A DNA stretch of 24,105 bases from NCBI GenBank assembly GCA_964570325.1, contig CAZMXS010000073.1, positions 1 to 24,105 of the forward strand, written 5' to 3'. Each line of letters starts with the position of its first letter. Positions within the stretch are counted from its first letter, which is position 1. The notes under the pieces are model-generated. The model worked only from the letters and a program-made list of their open reading frames with translations. It made no database searches and was not told where the DNA came from. Below, in pieces: positions 7,495 through 15,389 of this stretch. A program made the translations under genes and the position numbers. Origin of the DNA: CAZMXS01 sp964570325. Its GTDB lineage: Bacteria; Verrucomicrobiota; Kiritimatiellia; CAIQIC01; CAZMXS01.

Positions 7495-8769
7495 TTACGG
7501 GCAGACCCAGCGCCCGCCCAAAACGGCGCCGCATGCCCGGCCGGTGACCATCCGGCCCTCGAACGGCATGTTGCGCGACCGGGAAACCATTTCCGCGGCG
7601 CGGATCGTCCAGGGATGCTCCAGGTCCAGCAGAACCAGATCGGCGGGCGCGCCCGGCGTCAGGGAGGGCGCGGGTCGGCCCAGGATGGCGGCGGGACCGG
7701 TTGTCCAGCGGCGGACCCAGGTCAGCCGGTCCATCAATCCCTTGCATACCAGTTCCGTGTAAGTCAGGCCGACCGCCGTTTCCAACCCGATGATCCCGAA
7801 TGGCGCCGCATGAAACCCGCGCGCCTTGGCCGCCGCGGTGTGCGGCGCATGGTCCGTGGCGAAAGCGGCCAGCGTGCCGTCGAGGATTCCGGCGATCAAC
7901 TCTTCGCGGTCCGCGCGCGAGCGCAGGGGCGGATTCATTTTGTAGCGCGCATCGCGCGGGTTCAGGTCGGCGTCCGTCAAGGTCAGATGATGCGGCGTCA
8001 GTTCGCCGGTCACGCGCAACCCCGCCTGTTGCGCCGCGCGGATCAACCGAACGCTTTCGCCGGCCGACACGTGCTGGATATGCACCGCGCCGCCGGTCCG
8101 CCGGACCAGTTCGATATCGCGCCGGACGATCCGGGTTTCGGCCTCGGCCGGGATGCCCGGGATTTTCCAATGATTGGAAAACTCGCCGGCATGCATGACG
8201 CCGGCTTTTTCCATTTCCGGATCATGGGCATGATCCAGCACCGGCCGGCCCAACCGATCCGCCCAACGAATGGCCTCCTCCATCAGCCGGGGTTCTGGCA
8301 CGGTTGCGCCGTCGTCCGTGAACGCCACGGCGCCGGCCGCGGCCAGCGCCGCCAAGTCCGCCAGTTCCCGGCCGGCGCGGCCGCGGGTGATGCATGCGGC
8401 CGGCAGGACGCGGACCCACCCGCTTTCCGCCCCGCGCGCCAGCACGTGGGCGACGCGCTCGGGTGTGTCGAGCGGCGGGCGCGTGTTGGGCATGGCCACG
8501 ATTGTCGTGAAGCCGCCGCGGGCCGCCGCCCGCGATCCGGTTGCGATGGTTTCCGCCTCTTCGCCACCGGGTTCGCGCAAGTGCACATGCAGGTCAATGA
8601 ATCCCGGCGCGACCACGATGCCCGCGGCGGCGCGCGTTTCCGTGCCGGCCGGCAGGCGCGCGGGGGGCGGCGCGATCAAGCCATCGCGAATGAATAAGTC
8701 GCCGACGTCATCCTGGCCGGTCGCGGGATCAATCAGGCGGCCGCCGCGGATCAGCAGCGGCGGCGTCAT
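7495..8769 (-). CDS. pyrC: Dihydroorotase (type I)
   Basis: A 424-aa cytoplasmic amidohydrolase that interconverts carbamoyl-aspartate and dihydroorotate in pyrimidine synthesis. Motifs in order are PGFIDLHVHLREPG (first zinc-ligand HxH), GFTTIVAMPNTRPPLD, LDHAHD, VHIQHVSAGES, GELTPHHL, ARYKMNPPLR and FATDHAPHT (catalytic Asp). Length and motif set match the type I enzymes of Gram-positive-like and PVC bacteria (about 425 aa), not the shorter E. coli-type PyrC. The frame is open further upstream, but that part overlaps htpX. ATG 8769 lies in an ATGA overlap with the htpX stop, so translation is coupled to htpX. The linkage of a pyrimidine gene to a membrane protease appears to be operon economy and not shared function. 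All active-site residues look intact. Confidence 0.95.
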   Translation of the reverse strand: MTPPLLIRGGRLIDPATGQDDVGDLFIRDGLIAPPPARLPAGTETRAAAGIVVAPGFIDLHVHLREPGGEEAETIATGSRAAARGGFTTIVAMPNTRPPLDTPERVAHVLARGAESGWVRVLPAACITRGRAGRELADLAALAAAGAVAFTDDGATVPEPRLMEEAIRWADRLGRPVLDHAHDPEMEKAGVMHAGEFSNHWKIPGIPAEAETRIVRRDIELVRRTGGAVHIQHVSAGESVRLIRAAQQAGLRVTGELTPHHLTLTDADLNPRDARYKMNPPLRSRADREELIAGILDGTLAAFATDHAPHTAAAKARGFHAAPFGIIGLETAVGLTYTELVCKGLMDRLTWVRRWTTGPAAILGRPAPSLTPGAPADLVLLDLEHPWTIRAAEMVSRSRNMPFEGRMVTGRACGAVLGGRWVCP

Positions 8770-10034
8770 GCCGGTCGGCCTCCGGCCCGCATTTCCGGCG
8801 GGACCACGTGTTCCGCGCCGCAGCGCGGGCAATAAAAACGATCCTGTTTGAAATCCGGTGGGATCTTGAATTTGATGCCGCACGGACAGGGGATGACGCC
8901 GTAATTGTTTACCTTGTGGAGGATGTCCTGCGCCGCGCGCCATTGCTTCGCGGCGGGCAGCGGCGGCGGGGCCGGCGGCACGCCGGCGGCCGGCGAGGGA
9001 GCAGGAGCGGCCGCTGGTGCGCGCAGGGGGGTCGCGTCTGCCGGTTCGGCCGCGAGCGTGCGGGCGCCGATCACCATCGCGCCATTGTGCGCCGCCGCGA
9101 AGGACTGCGCATAAGCGGCGAGCGAGCCGCCGGCCATGCCGCGCAGAACCTTGATCCGGTCCGCGGTGGGCGGATGGGTGCTGAAAAGACTGGTGGCCGA
9201 CCCGGCGGCGGCGAGCGGATTGACAATGAACATGGGCGCCACCGCGCGGCTGACCTGCAATTGCGGGGTCTGCGCGCCGGCAATCTTTTCCAGCGCCGCC
9301 GCCAGCCCGAGGGGATAGCGGGTGAACTGGGCCGCGCTGGCGTCGGCCAGGTATTCGCGCCGGCGCGAGCAGGCGAAGTAGAGCAGTTGCGCCAGCAGCG
9401 GCGCGAGCAGCGCCAGCAGCAGGGCCACGATCAGCATAATCGCCGCCGCGCCTTTGTTATCGTTGGACGAGCCGCGGCCGCGCCCGCCGCCCCAGAGCAT
9501 CCCGCGCAGGTAAAGGTCGGCCAGAATGACCACCGCGCCGACCGTCACCCCGGCCAGCGTCATGAACAGCGTGTCGCGGTTGCGGATATGCCCCAGTTCG
9601 TGCGCGACGACGCCCTGAAGTTCGTCGCGGTTCAGCCGGCCGAGCAAACCGGTGGTCACGGCGACGGCGGCGCGCTCCGGCTTGAGCCCGACCGCGAATG
9701 CGTTCGGGACGGGGTTGTCCATGATGAAGACGCGCGGCATGGCCGGCAGGCCGGCGGCGATCTTCATCTCCTCGACGATGTTGAAGAGTTGGGGCGCGTC
9801 ATCGTGCGTCACCTCGCGCGCGCCGGCGGTGGCCATCAGGATCCGCTCGCCGCCGGCGACGCTGGCCAGCATCATTACCGCCCAGACGCCCAGCGCGCCG
9901 AGGACGCCGATGATGCCGCCGCCATTGGGCGCAAACGTAAAACCGATCGCATAGCCAAGCAGCGCCAGCACGGCCGCCAGCGCGACGATCAAGAATGCCG
10001 ACTTGCGCTTGTTGGACTGGATGAGTTCCCACAT
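8766..10034 (-). CDS. htpX: HtpX-type M48 membrane metalloprotease with zinc-ribbon tail
   Basis: A 422-aa integral membrane zinc protease for quality control of membrane proteins. Two N-terminal membrane helices (IVALAAVLALLGYAIGF and a second near residues 40-60) precede the catalytic domain: H145-E-L-G-H149, VPNAFAVGLKPERAAVAV, a second hydrophobic pair, and the third zinc ligand in RREYLADASA. STHPPTADRI ends the protease part, near the usual ~290-residue size. The remaining ~110 residues are unusual. They comprise an Ala/Pro-rich linker and then a zinc ribbon: CPCGIKFKIP, a spacer, and YCPRCGAEH. That tail may bind substrate or membrane partners. It follows lemA by 62 bp and overlaps pyrC by ATGA. 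The site before ATG 10034 is a weak ribosome-binding site. Confidence 0.92.
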   Translation of the reverse strand: MWELIQSNKRKSAFLIVALAAVLALLGYAIGFTFAPNGGGIIGVLGALGVWAVMMLASVAGGERILMATAGAREVTHDDAPQLFNIVEEMKIAAGLPAMPRVFIMDNPVPNAFAVGLKPERAAVAVTTGLLGRLNRDELQGVVAHELGHIRNRDTLFMTLAGVTVGAVVILADLYLRGMLWGGGRGRGSSNDNKGAAAIMLIVALLLALLAPLLAQLLYFACSRRREYLADASAAQFTRYPLGLAAALEKIAGAQTPQLQVSRAVAPMFIVNPLAAAGSATSLFSTHPPTADRIKVLRGMAGGSLAAYAQSFAAAHNGAMVIGARTLAAEPADATPLRAPAAAPAPSPAAGVPPAPPPLPAAKQWRAAQDILHKVNNYGVIPCPCGIKFKIPPDFKQDRFYCPRCGAEHVVPPEMRAGGRPA

Positions 10035-10096
10035 AACACGCCGCTCTGCCCGTATCCTGCTCCATTCACCCGGCGGCCTTCATCCTTCCTTTTTCG

Positions 10097-10657
10097 CTAG
10101 AACTTCACCTGCGGCGCTTCGCGTTCCTCGGGCTTCTCGATCTCAAAAAACTCGGCTGCCTGGAAGCCGCCAATCGAGGCGACAATATTGGTCGGGATTT
10201 GCTGAGTTTTCGTGTTATAGGCCTGAACGGCGTCGTTGTAGAACTGGCGCGCGAAACCGACCTTGTTTTCGGTTGAGGCCAGTTCCTCCTGCAACGCGAG
10301 GAAGTTCTGGTTGGCCTTCAGTTCCGGATAGGCTTCGACCATGACCTTCAAGCCGCCGAGGGCGCTGGAGAGCAGACTCTCGGCCTTGGCGATTTCACCG
10401 ACGCCGCCGCCGCTGGCCTGCATGGCCGCGGTGCGGGCCTTGGTAATGTTCTCCAGCGTATCGCGCTCATGCTTGACATATCCTTTAACCGTCTCAATCA
10501 GGTTCGGAATCAGATCATGCCGCCGCTTGAGCTGGACATCAATCTGCGCCCAGGCATTTTTCACCTGGTTGCGCGAGCTGACCAGCCCGTTGTAGGCCGC
10601 GAAAAACCACAGGATCAGGACGACGAACAAACCGCCGACAATCAGTAGTGCCATCAT
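10097..10657 (-). CDS. lemA: LemA family protein
   Basis: A 186-aa membrane protein with one N-terminal helix (LLIVGGLFVVLILWFFAAYN) followed by the LemA helical bundle. Motifs are YNGLVSSRNQVKNAWAQIDV, LKRRHDLIPNLIETVKGY, ERDTLENITKAR, YPELKANQNFLALQEELAST and ENKVGFARQFYNDAVQAYN, all highly typical. The helical part faces outward in the family model. The biochemical role is not established, but lemA next to htpX is a recurring pair, as here. ATG 10657 is inside the stop of the zinc-finger gene (ATGA) with AGGTGG just before it; the second ATG at 10654 is equally possible. Confidence 0.95.
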   Translation of the reverse strand: MMALLIVGGLFVVLILWFFAAYNGLVSSRNQVKNAWAQIDVQLKRRHDLIPNLIETVKGYVKHERDTLENITKARTAAMQASGGGVGEIAKAESLLSSALGGLKVMVEAYPELKANQNFLALQEELASTENKVGFARQFYNDAVQAYNTKTQQIPTNIVASIGGFQAAEFFEIEKPEEREAPQVKF

Positions 10658-11058
10658 GTGCCCACCTCTTCCTCTGGGTTTTGACTGTTATTCTCGCTCT
10701 TTCCGAACACCTTCGCGCAATAATCCTTCAGCTTCTCCATTTTTCCGCCCGCCGCCCGGACAATTGTCTCCAATTCGCCCTGGTCCAGCCAGATGCCGTG
10801 GTGCGCGCAGGCGTCCACCTCCACTTGGGCTTCCGGCAGGGGTCCGGCGCGCATCCTACGGCGACAGGCCGGACAGCGCCGCTTGCTGCGCCGGGCGTTG
10901 CGGGGCAGGTGCGATTCGTGCAGATCCGGCTGGCCGTGGATGATCAGACCCAGTTCGCCGCGGTCGAGCCAGACGCCGCGGCAGGCGGGGCAGAAGTCCA
11001 GCTCCACGTCGTTGAACTCGATCACCAGCATCCGCGCATTGCAAGCCGGGCACAGCAT
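10654..11058 (-). CDS. Twin TFIIB-type zinc-finger protein
   Basis: A 134-aa protein with two zf-TFIIB-like modules. The first has C3-x2-C6 and C23-x2-C26 followed by GVWLDRGELGLI. The second has C62-x2-C65 and C84-x2-H87 followed by GIWLDQGELETI, so one Cys ligand is replaced by His. The W-LDRGEL signature is characteristic of this family of small bacterial zinc-ribbon proteins, whose function is unknown. Between them is a basic stretch (RNARRSKRR). The C-terminus is acidic (NSQNPEEEVGT). It starts at ATG 11058 behind AAAGGAT and is translationally coupled to lemA by ATGA overlap, so the gene trio with htpX is probably one transcript. Being upstream of lemA/htpX suggests a shared envelope-stress role; this is inference. 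Confidence 0.85.
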   Translation of the reverse strand: MLCPACNARMLVIEFNDVELDFCPACRGVWLDRGELGLIIHGQPDLHESHLPRNARRSKRRCPACRRRMRAGPLPEAQVEVDACAHHGIWLDQGELETIVRAAGGKMEKLKDYCAKVFGKSENNSQNPEEEVGT

Positions 11059-11083
11059 GGATCATCCTTTCCGTTGGCCGCCG

Positions 11084-11112
11084 ATTGTAGATGGGCGCCG
11101 CGCATTTTTCCA
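11084..11112 (-). promoter_or_regulatory. Possible promoter for the zinc-finger/lemA/htpX/pyrC operon
   Basis: The minus strand has TACAAT (11089-11084, 5/6 to the -10 consensus), 17 bp after TGGAAA (11112-11107, 4/6 to the -35). The start would lie about 20 nt before ATG 11058. Only the -10 box is convincing. Confidence 0.35.
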
Positions 11113-11247
11113 CCCCCGAATCGCGTCGCGCAGGATGGCGCCACCCGCAAAGCCGGACGTGTTTGGCCGGCTCAAGCCGGCGCCTTCAATGTTTGCCGCG
11201 GGCGGTCAGCGCGAGAAACGGGTCCAGCGATCGGCGCCCGCCATCCC
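11113..11247. other. Intergenic region with a GCCGGCT hairpin
   Basis: No coding potential is supported in this gap between the receiver gene and the zinc-finger gene. It contains a perfect 7-bp inverted repeat, GCCGGCT (11166-11172) and AGCCGGC (11175-11181), which lacks a T-run and so is only a weak terminator candidate for the receiver gene. A longer-range pair, GGATGGCG and CGCCATCC, also spans the gap. Confidence 0.35.
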
Positions 11248-11793
11248 TTAAGGCTTTGCCGCGCCTGGGGCCGGCGCCTTGGCGGGCGTTTCCGGGGCTT
11301 GCGGCGCGGCGGGCTCCGGTTTGGCGGCGGGTGGCGGTTGGGGCATGAATCGGCTGATTTTACTCATGGCCTTTTCCTCGTCAAACGGCTTGAGCAGGTA
11401 ATCGTTCAGGCCCAGTTTGAGCAGTTCAAGGAGGACCGATTTTTCCGTAAGCATGGTGCAGGCGATGACCGGCACATTATTCTTCAGTTTTTCGCGCAGG
11501 TATTGGAGGGCCGTTTTCCCGTCCATATACGGCATTTGCATATCGAGGATTACCAGGTCCGGTTTTTCGCGCTTGATAATTTCGATCCCTTCCACCGGTT
11601 CCTCGGCCTGAAAAACCCGCGCGGTTGGATAATGCTTCTGAATAAACTTTTGTAGGATCGTGCTATGCACCCGGGAGTCGTCAACCACAACCACCTTGGG
11701 AGGGGGCGGCGCGGCGACGGTTGCGGCGGATGCGGGGGGCGCGTTCGGCTTGGGCGGCTGACTTTTCGGGGTCGTCGGTTCGCTGATAATCAT
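11248..11793 (-). CDS. Stand-alone response-regulator receiver protein
   Basis: A 181-aa protein with one CheY-like receiver domain at ~33-150 between a Pro/Ala-rich N-terminal segment and a Pro/Ala-rich C-terminal tail. The catalytic set is complete: acidic pair D38-D39 in VVVVDDSR, phosphoacceptor D84 in LVILDMQMPYMDG, T113 in ACTM, and K135 in LLKPFD. There is no DNA-binding or enzymatic output domain, so it likely acts by protein-protein contact or as a phosphorelay intermediate. The low-complexity tails may be tethers. It lies 68 bp downstream of the histidine-kinase gene and is its obvious candidate partner, although that kinase lacks ATP-binding motifs. Start ATG 11793 has GAGG nearby. 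Confidence 0.9.
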   Translation of the reverse strand: MIISEPTTPKSQPPKPNAPPASAATVAAPPPPKVVVVDDSRVHSTILQKFIQKHYPTARVFQAEEPVEGIEIIKREKPDLVILDMQMPYMDGKTALQYLREKLKNNVPVIACTMLTEKSVLLELLKLGLNDYLLKPFDEEKAMSKISRFMPQPPPAAKPEPAAPQAPETPAKAPAPGAAKP

Positions 11794-11851
11794 AACCTCG
11801 GCCTTCTGCGTATATTTGACATTGTCGTCCGATTGCCGTTGAATCGCAATG

Positions 11852-11869
11852 AAAAAACCGCTTATGCGG
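11852..11869 (-). terminator. Short hairpin plus T6 at the end of the histidine-kinase gene
   Basis: On the minus strand CCGC-ATAA-GCGG is followed directly by TTTTTT (11857-11852). The 4-bp stem overlaps the kinase stop codon. The T-run is right for an intrinsic terminator but the stem is short, so it may only attenuate transcription into the receiver gene. Confidence 0.35.
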
Positions 11870-13592
11870 GCCGTCGGCGTCCGGCCAGTTCACGCGCTTT
11901 CAGCACGGCCTGCAGGATGGTGTCCGGCGCGGCGGAGGTCGGCGCAAAAACGGCATGCGCCGCCAGGTGCTCCGGCTGTTCCTGCAAGGATTCGCACAAG
12001 ACCACCAGCGCCGCGCCGGGTTGCAGTTTCACCACGGCGCGCAGTAGCGGCTGGGCCTGATCGCCCAGCATGGTCATATCAATAATCATCGCGTTGAGGG
12101 CCCGGTTGCTCTCGATCTGCTGCAGCGTACTGACCACGTTCTCGGTCTTGATCACGCGCAGGCCGGCCTGGCGCAGATACGCCTCCAGGCCATTGCGATC
12201 GGTCGCATCCGGCCGCGCCAGCAGCACCTGCCAGTTGGCGATGTAGGCGCGCAGTTCCTCGGGCACACTGGCCAGGGCCGCTCCCTGCTTCTGCGCCGTC
12301 TGCAGGCTGGGGATGCCGATCCGCCAACTGTGCCGCCCGCCCGGATGCACCAGGCTGTCCATCCGTCCGCCCAGCTCCTCCACCATCGAGCGCACGACGG
12401 ACGGGATGACGCCGGCCTCGGCCGTTGCGGCGGCCGTGGCTTCGGCGGCGGCGACCGGTTTTTCTCCAAGGGTGGACTCGTCGTCGTGCGCGCTGACGAC
12501 GATGACCGCTTCATAGGCTTCGCCGGCATCCAGCGGCGGTTCGGCGGCGGGATGTGCGGCCAGAATGTAGATCAGTCCGCTGCGCGGGTGCTCGTCCGCA
12601 GCCAGCAGGCCCAAATTCAGGACCACCTGCTCGACCTGCATCGGCGTCAGGGCAACGGCCGCGTATGTGCCGCGGATATCCACCTTGACCTGCCAGCGGG
12701 GCGCCAGGCCGACCTTCAGCAGTTCGGCGGCTTTCTCAATGTGCTCCGGCAGGCGGTCGCACGGCGCGCCGCGGACGCCGGTGCGGCTGAGTTCCAATAG
12801 GTGGCCGGCCAGGTTGGCGCCGCGCTGAGATTCACGCAGGATGGCCTCGAGCGAACCGCGATCCGGCGCCGCGCCGGTCTCGGCGCGGGCCAGCAGGGCG
12901 GCGTGCGCGGAAATCGCGCAGAGGATGTTGTTGAAGTCGTGGGCCACGCCGCGGGCCACGCGGCCGATCAACTGCAACTGGGCGATCTGGCGCCGCTGCG
13001 CCTCGTGTGCCTTCTGCTCGGTGACGTCGCTGATCAGAATCAGGTTCATGTCATCCGCCGGCTGGGAGCGGAAACGAAGCATGCGCAGCCCCTTGTCCTC
13101 GCGGCACAGACGTTCGACCTCCTGCGGTTCGGCCGGGTCCATCAGGTTGTCCATGTCCTCGTCGGTCAGCGAGGGAAAAAGATCGCGGACCGTATCGCCC
13201 CGATCCGGCGGCCGGACGCCGAGCCGGCGCGCGGCGGGGTTGGCGCCAGTGACGCGGTGCTGGCGGTCCACGGCCAGCAGGCCGTCACGCAGGTAGTCCA
13301 TCGCGTCCACCAGGCGTCCGATCCGGCGATGGCTTTCGATCGTGGTGTAGGACTGGATGGCCCACAAGCCCAGCGCGCCGGACAGAAAGAGGAAGCCCAT
13401 CGTTAGCGAGAGCACGCCAATGGTGATGGTGCGGAACGGCAGCCGCAGCGTTTCGAGGGAGGAGGTTGGGACCGAGTGCGTCAACACATCCTGGATGTAA
13501 GAGATGGTCGAGAGCGCCGCCATCGCGGCCAGGAACAACAGCAGCAGAAGCATCACGACAAACTTCCACATGCCTGGGGAAAGCAACTTCAT
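11862..13592 (-). CDS. Hybrid sensor histidine kinase with degenerate ATPase and receiver domains
   Basis: The 576-aa membrane protein has helices at ~11-33 and 56-80, a PAS domain at ~95-190 (DGLLAVDRQHRVTGANPAA), and a dimerisation/phosphoacceptor helix. The H-box RVARGVAHDFNNIL is intact (His218). The ATPase part departs from the family. The N-box reads LNLGLLAADEHP, with Leu where the second Asn belongs. The G1 DxGxG motif is replaced by VSAHDDES, and the region before HSWRIGIP lacks a G2 box. The C-terminal receiver keeps one Asp (MIIDMTMLG, D505) but loses the acidic pair (LLARPD) and the conserved Lys (FAPTS). It is therefore likely a pseudokinase, a phosphorelay element or a scaffold. 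The gene follows the uracil-DNA glycosylase gene by 54 bp; no strong ribosome-binding site is seen before ATG 13592. Confidence 0.87.
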   Translation of the reverse strand: MKLLSPGMWKFVVMLLLLLFLAAMAALSTISYIQDVLTHSVPTSSLETLRLPFRTITIGVLSLTMGFLFLSGALGLWAIQSYTTIESHRRIGRLVDAMDYLRDGLLAVDRQHRVTGANPAARRLGVRPPDRGDTVRDLFPSLTDEDMDNLMDPAEPQEVERLCREDKGLRMLRFRSQPADDMNLILISDVTEQKAHEAQRRQIAQLQLIGRVARGVAHDFNNILCAISAHAALLARAETGAAPDRGSLEAILRESQRGANLAGHLLELSRTGVRGAPCDRLPEHIEKAAELLKVGLAPRWQVKVDIRGTYAAVALTPMQVEQVVLNLGLLAADEHPRSGLIYILAAHPAAEPPLDAGEAYEAVIVVSAHDDESTLGEKPVAAAEATAAATAEAGVIPSVVRSMVEELGGRMDSLVHPGGRHSWRIGIPSLQTAQKQGAALASVPEELRAYIANWQVLLARPDATDRNGLEAYLRQAGLRVIKTENVVSTLQQIESNRALNAMIIDMTMLGDQAQPLLRAVVKLQPGAALVVLCESLQEQPEHLAAHAVFAPTSAAPDTILQAVLKARELAGRRRPA

Positions 13593-13646
13593 ACCCGGCA
13601 GGAGGGTTGCCTAAGGCGGCCCGACAGTCAAATGAAAATCGGCCCG

Positions 13647-14450
13647 CTACTTGCTCCGGGTTGGGGGCGCGCGGCCGATCCGGGCGAGCACCTGCTTCAT
13701 GTCATCCCAGACTTCGCGCTTGGCGGACGGATTGCGCAGCAGGTACGCCGGGTGAAAGGTGGGCATGAGCGGCGCGCCTTCGTATTCCAGCCATTTGCCG
13801 CGCAGCTTGGTGATGCCGGTCTCGATGCCCAGCAGTCCCTTGACCGCCGTCGCGCCCAGCGCGACGATCACCGCCGGGCGGAGCAGGGCGATCTGCTCCT
13901 TCAAAAACGGCAGGCAGGCTTCCCGTTCGTCCGGCAGCGGAACCCGGTTGCCGGGCGGCCGGCACTTGACGATATTGCCGATGAACACCTGGTCGCGCGT
14001 AAAGCCCATGGCTTCGATGATCTTGGTCAGCAGTTGGCCCGCTTTCCCGACAAACGCCAAGCCTTGAAGGTCTTCATCCTCGCCGGGGCCCTCGCCAATG
14101 AACATGATTTCCGGCGCCGCGTTACCCTGCCCCGGCACAGTTTGGGTGCGCGTTTCCCAGAGCGGGCATTTTTTGCATTGCGCCACCCGTGCCCGGATCG
14201 CCGCCAGACCCTGTTCCGTCGTCGCGTTAGACGCCGGCTGCGGCTGGGGCGCCGGCGCGGGTTTCGGCGCGGCGCGTGGTTCCGGGGGGCGGGGTGGGGC
14301 GGGTGTTGCCCGCGTTGGCTGGCGCGTTGGGCTGATTTCCAGCGTGCGCACGCCATCCGCCTTCAGATGGAGCACATATTCCCGTACGTCCGCCACCACG
14401 CGCGCGAAGGAATCCGGCGCGCGCGGCGGCGGTTGCTTTTCGTTTTTCAT
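13647..14450 (-). CDS. Uracil-DNA glycosylase, family 4 (Fe-S)
   Basis: A 267-aa base-excision repair enzyme that removes uracil from DNA. The catalytic region (~80-267) shows four cysteines for a 4Fe-4S cluster (C92 and C95 in CKKC, then C163 and C179). It also has FIGEGPGEDED (motif 1), FVGKAGQLL, VKCRPPGNRVP and the HPAYLLR motif (His233). It aligns with thermophile-type family 4 enzymes of ~200 aa, so the first ~80 residues are extra: an N-terminal helix followed by a Pro/Ala-rich linker. Similar N-terminal extensions occur in bacterial members related to phage DNA polymerase-linked domains. ATG 14450 follows GGAAGGA. It lies 18 bp after the pseudouridine synthase stop, in the same operon. 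Confidence 0.93.
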   Translation of the reverse strand: MKNEKQPPPRAPDSFARVVADVREYVLHLKADGVRTLEISPTRQPTRATPAPPRPPEPRAAPKPAPAPQPQPASNATTEQGLAAIRARVAQCKKCPLWETRTQTVPGQGNAAPEIMFIGEGPGEDEDLQGLAFVGKAGQLLTKIIEAMGFTRDQVFIGNIVKCRPPGNRVPLPDEREACLPFLKEQIALLRPAVIVALGATAVKGLLGIETGITKLRGKWLEYEGAPLMPTFHPAYLLRNPSAKREVWDDMKQVLARIGRAPPTRSK

Positions 14451-14468
14451 CCGTTGTTTCCTTCCGAA

Positions 14469-15389
14469 TCAGTTTGCTTCACGCAAGGCTTCAAGCAACG
14501 CGGCCATATCGGCCGGCAGTGGCGCGACCCACTCCATGTCCGCGCCGGTGCGCGGATGACGGAGCGCCAGGCGCTCCGCGTGCAGCATCTGGCGCGACAC
14601 CGGTGCAGGCCATTCCGCGGCGCGCGCCCGGCCGTACTGTCGGTCGCCCACCACCGGGTGGCCGATGTGCGCCAGGTGGACCCGGATTTGGTGCGTTCGC
14701 CCCGTTTCGATCCGGACGCGCACCAGCGTGGTTTCCTTGAATCGCTCCAAGGTTGCGTAGTGGGTCACCGCCGGCCGACCGCGCGGCGGGCGCGCGCTCA
14801 TCTTCTTTCGGTCGCCGGCGCTGCGGCCCAGCAGGGTTTCGATCGTCCCCTGTTCCGGCCGTGGTCGGCCCCAGACCAGCGCCAGGTATTCCTTGCGGAC
14901 GCTGCGGGCCTTGAATTGCGCCACCAGCCCGGCCATTGCGGCCGCGTTTTTTGCCGCGACCAGGGCGCCGGTCGTGTCGCGGTCCAGGCGGTGCACGATG
15001 CCCGGCCGGCGCTCGCCGCCGATGCCGGGCCAGTCCGGGCAGCGGTGCAACAGGGCGTTCACGAGTGTGCCGTCCGGATGGCCTGGCGCCGGATGCGTCA
15101 CGAGTCCCGCCGGCTTGTTGACCACGATCAGGTCGGCGTCCTCGTACAACACGGCGAGCGCAATGGCTTGCGGCTGCAAAGTCACCGGCGCCGGCGGCGG
15201 AATTTCCAATGTGACGCGCGCGCCGGCATGAAGCGTATGGCTCGGTTTGACGGGGCGGCCATCCACGCGCGCGTGGCCGCTTCGGATCAACTGCTGCAGG
15301 CGCGCGCGGGACAGGCTGCCGGCGGCGCGCCCGAGCCAGATGTCCAGCCGCGTGCCGGCGGCATCGGGTTGGACCGTGAACTCAAGCAT
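14469..15389 (-). CDS. rluD: Pseudouridine synthase, RluA/RluD family
   Basis: A 306-aa enzyme converting uridine to pseudouridine, probably in 23S rRNA. An S4 RNA-binding domain occupies ~12-62 (TRLDIWLGRAAGSLSRARLQ), followed by the catalytic domain: LIVVNKPAGLVTHPAPGH, then HRLDRDTTGALV with catalytic Asp136, then RKEYLALVWG, then IETGRTHQIRVHLAHIGHPV. S4 plus this length is the usual RluD-type architecture; RluC or another family member is possible, so the symbol is by similarity of layout only. Its start at 15389 overlaps the end of lgt by eight bases. The uracil-DNA glycosylase gene follows closely. Confidence 0.93.
   Translation of the reverse strand: MLEFTVQPDAAGTRLDIWLGRAAGSLSRARLQQLIRSGHARVDGRPVKPSHTLHAGARVTLEIPPPAPVTLQPQAIALAVLYEDADLIVVNKPAGLVTHPAPGHPDGTLVNALLHRCPDWPGIGGERRPGIVHRLDRDTTGALVAAKNAAAMAGLVAQFKARSVRKEYLALVWGRPRPEQGTIETLLGRSAGDRKKMSARPPRGRPAVTHYATLERFKETTLVRVRIETGRTHQIRVHLAHIGHPVVGDRQYGRARAAEWPAPVSRQMLHAERLALRHPRTGADMEWVAPLPADMAALLEALREAN

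Noticed and set aside
6420..7547. 375-codon plus-strand frame
   Set aside because: It is antisense to the GspJ-like and FHA genes, which have clear motifs.
8770..8943. Upstream extension of the dihydroorotase frame
   Set aside because: It lies within htpX and lacks similarity; the ATGA overlap fixes the start at 8769.
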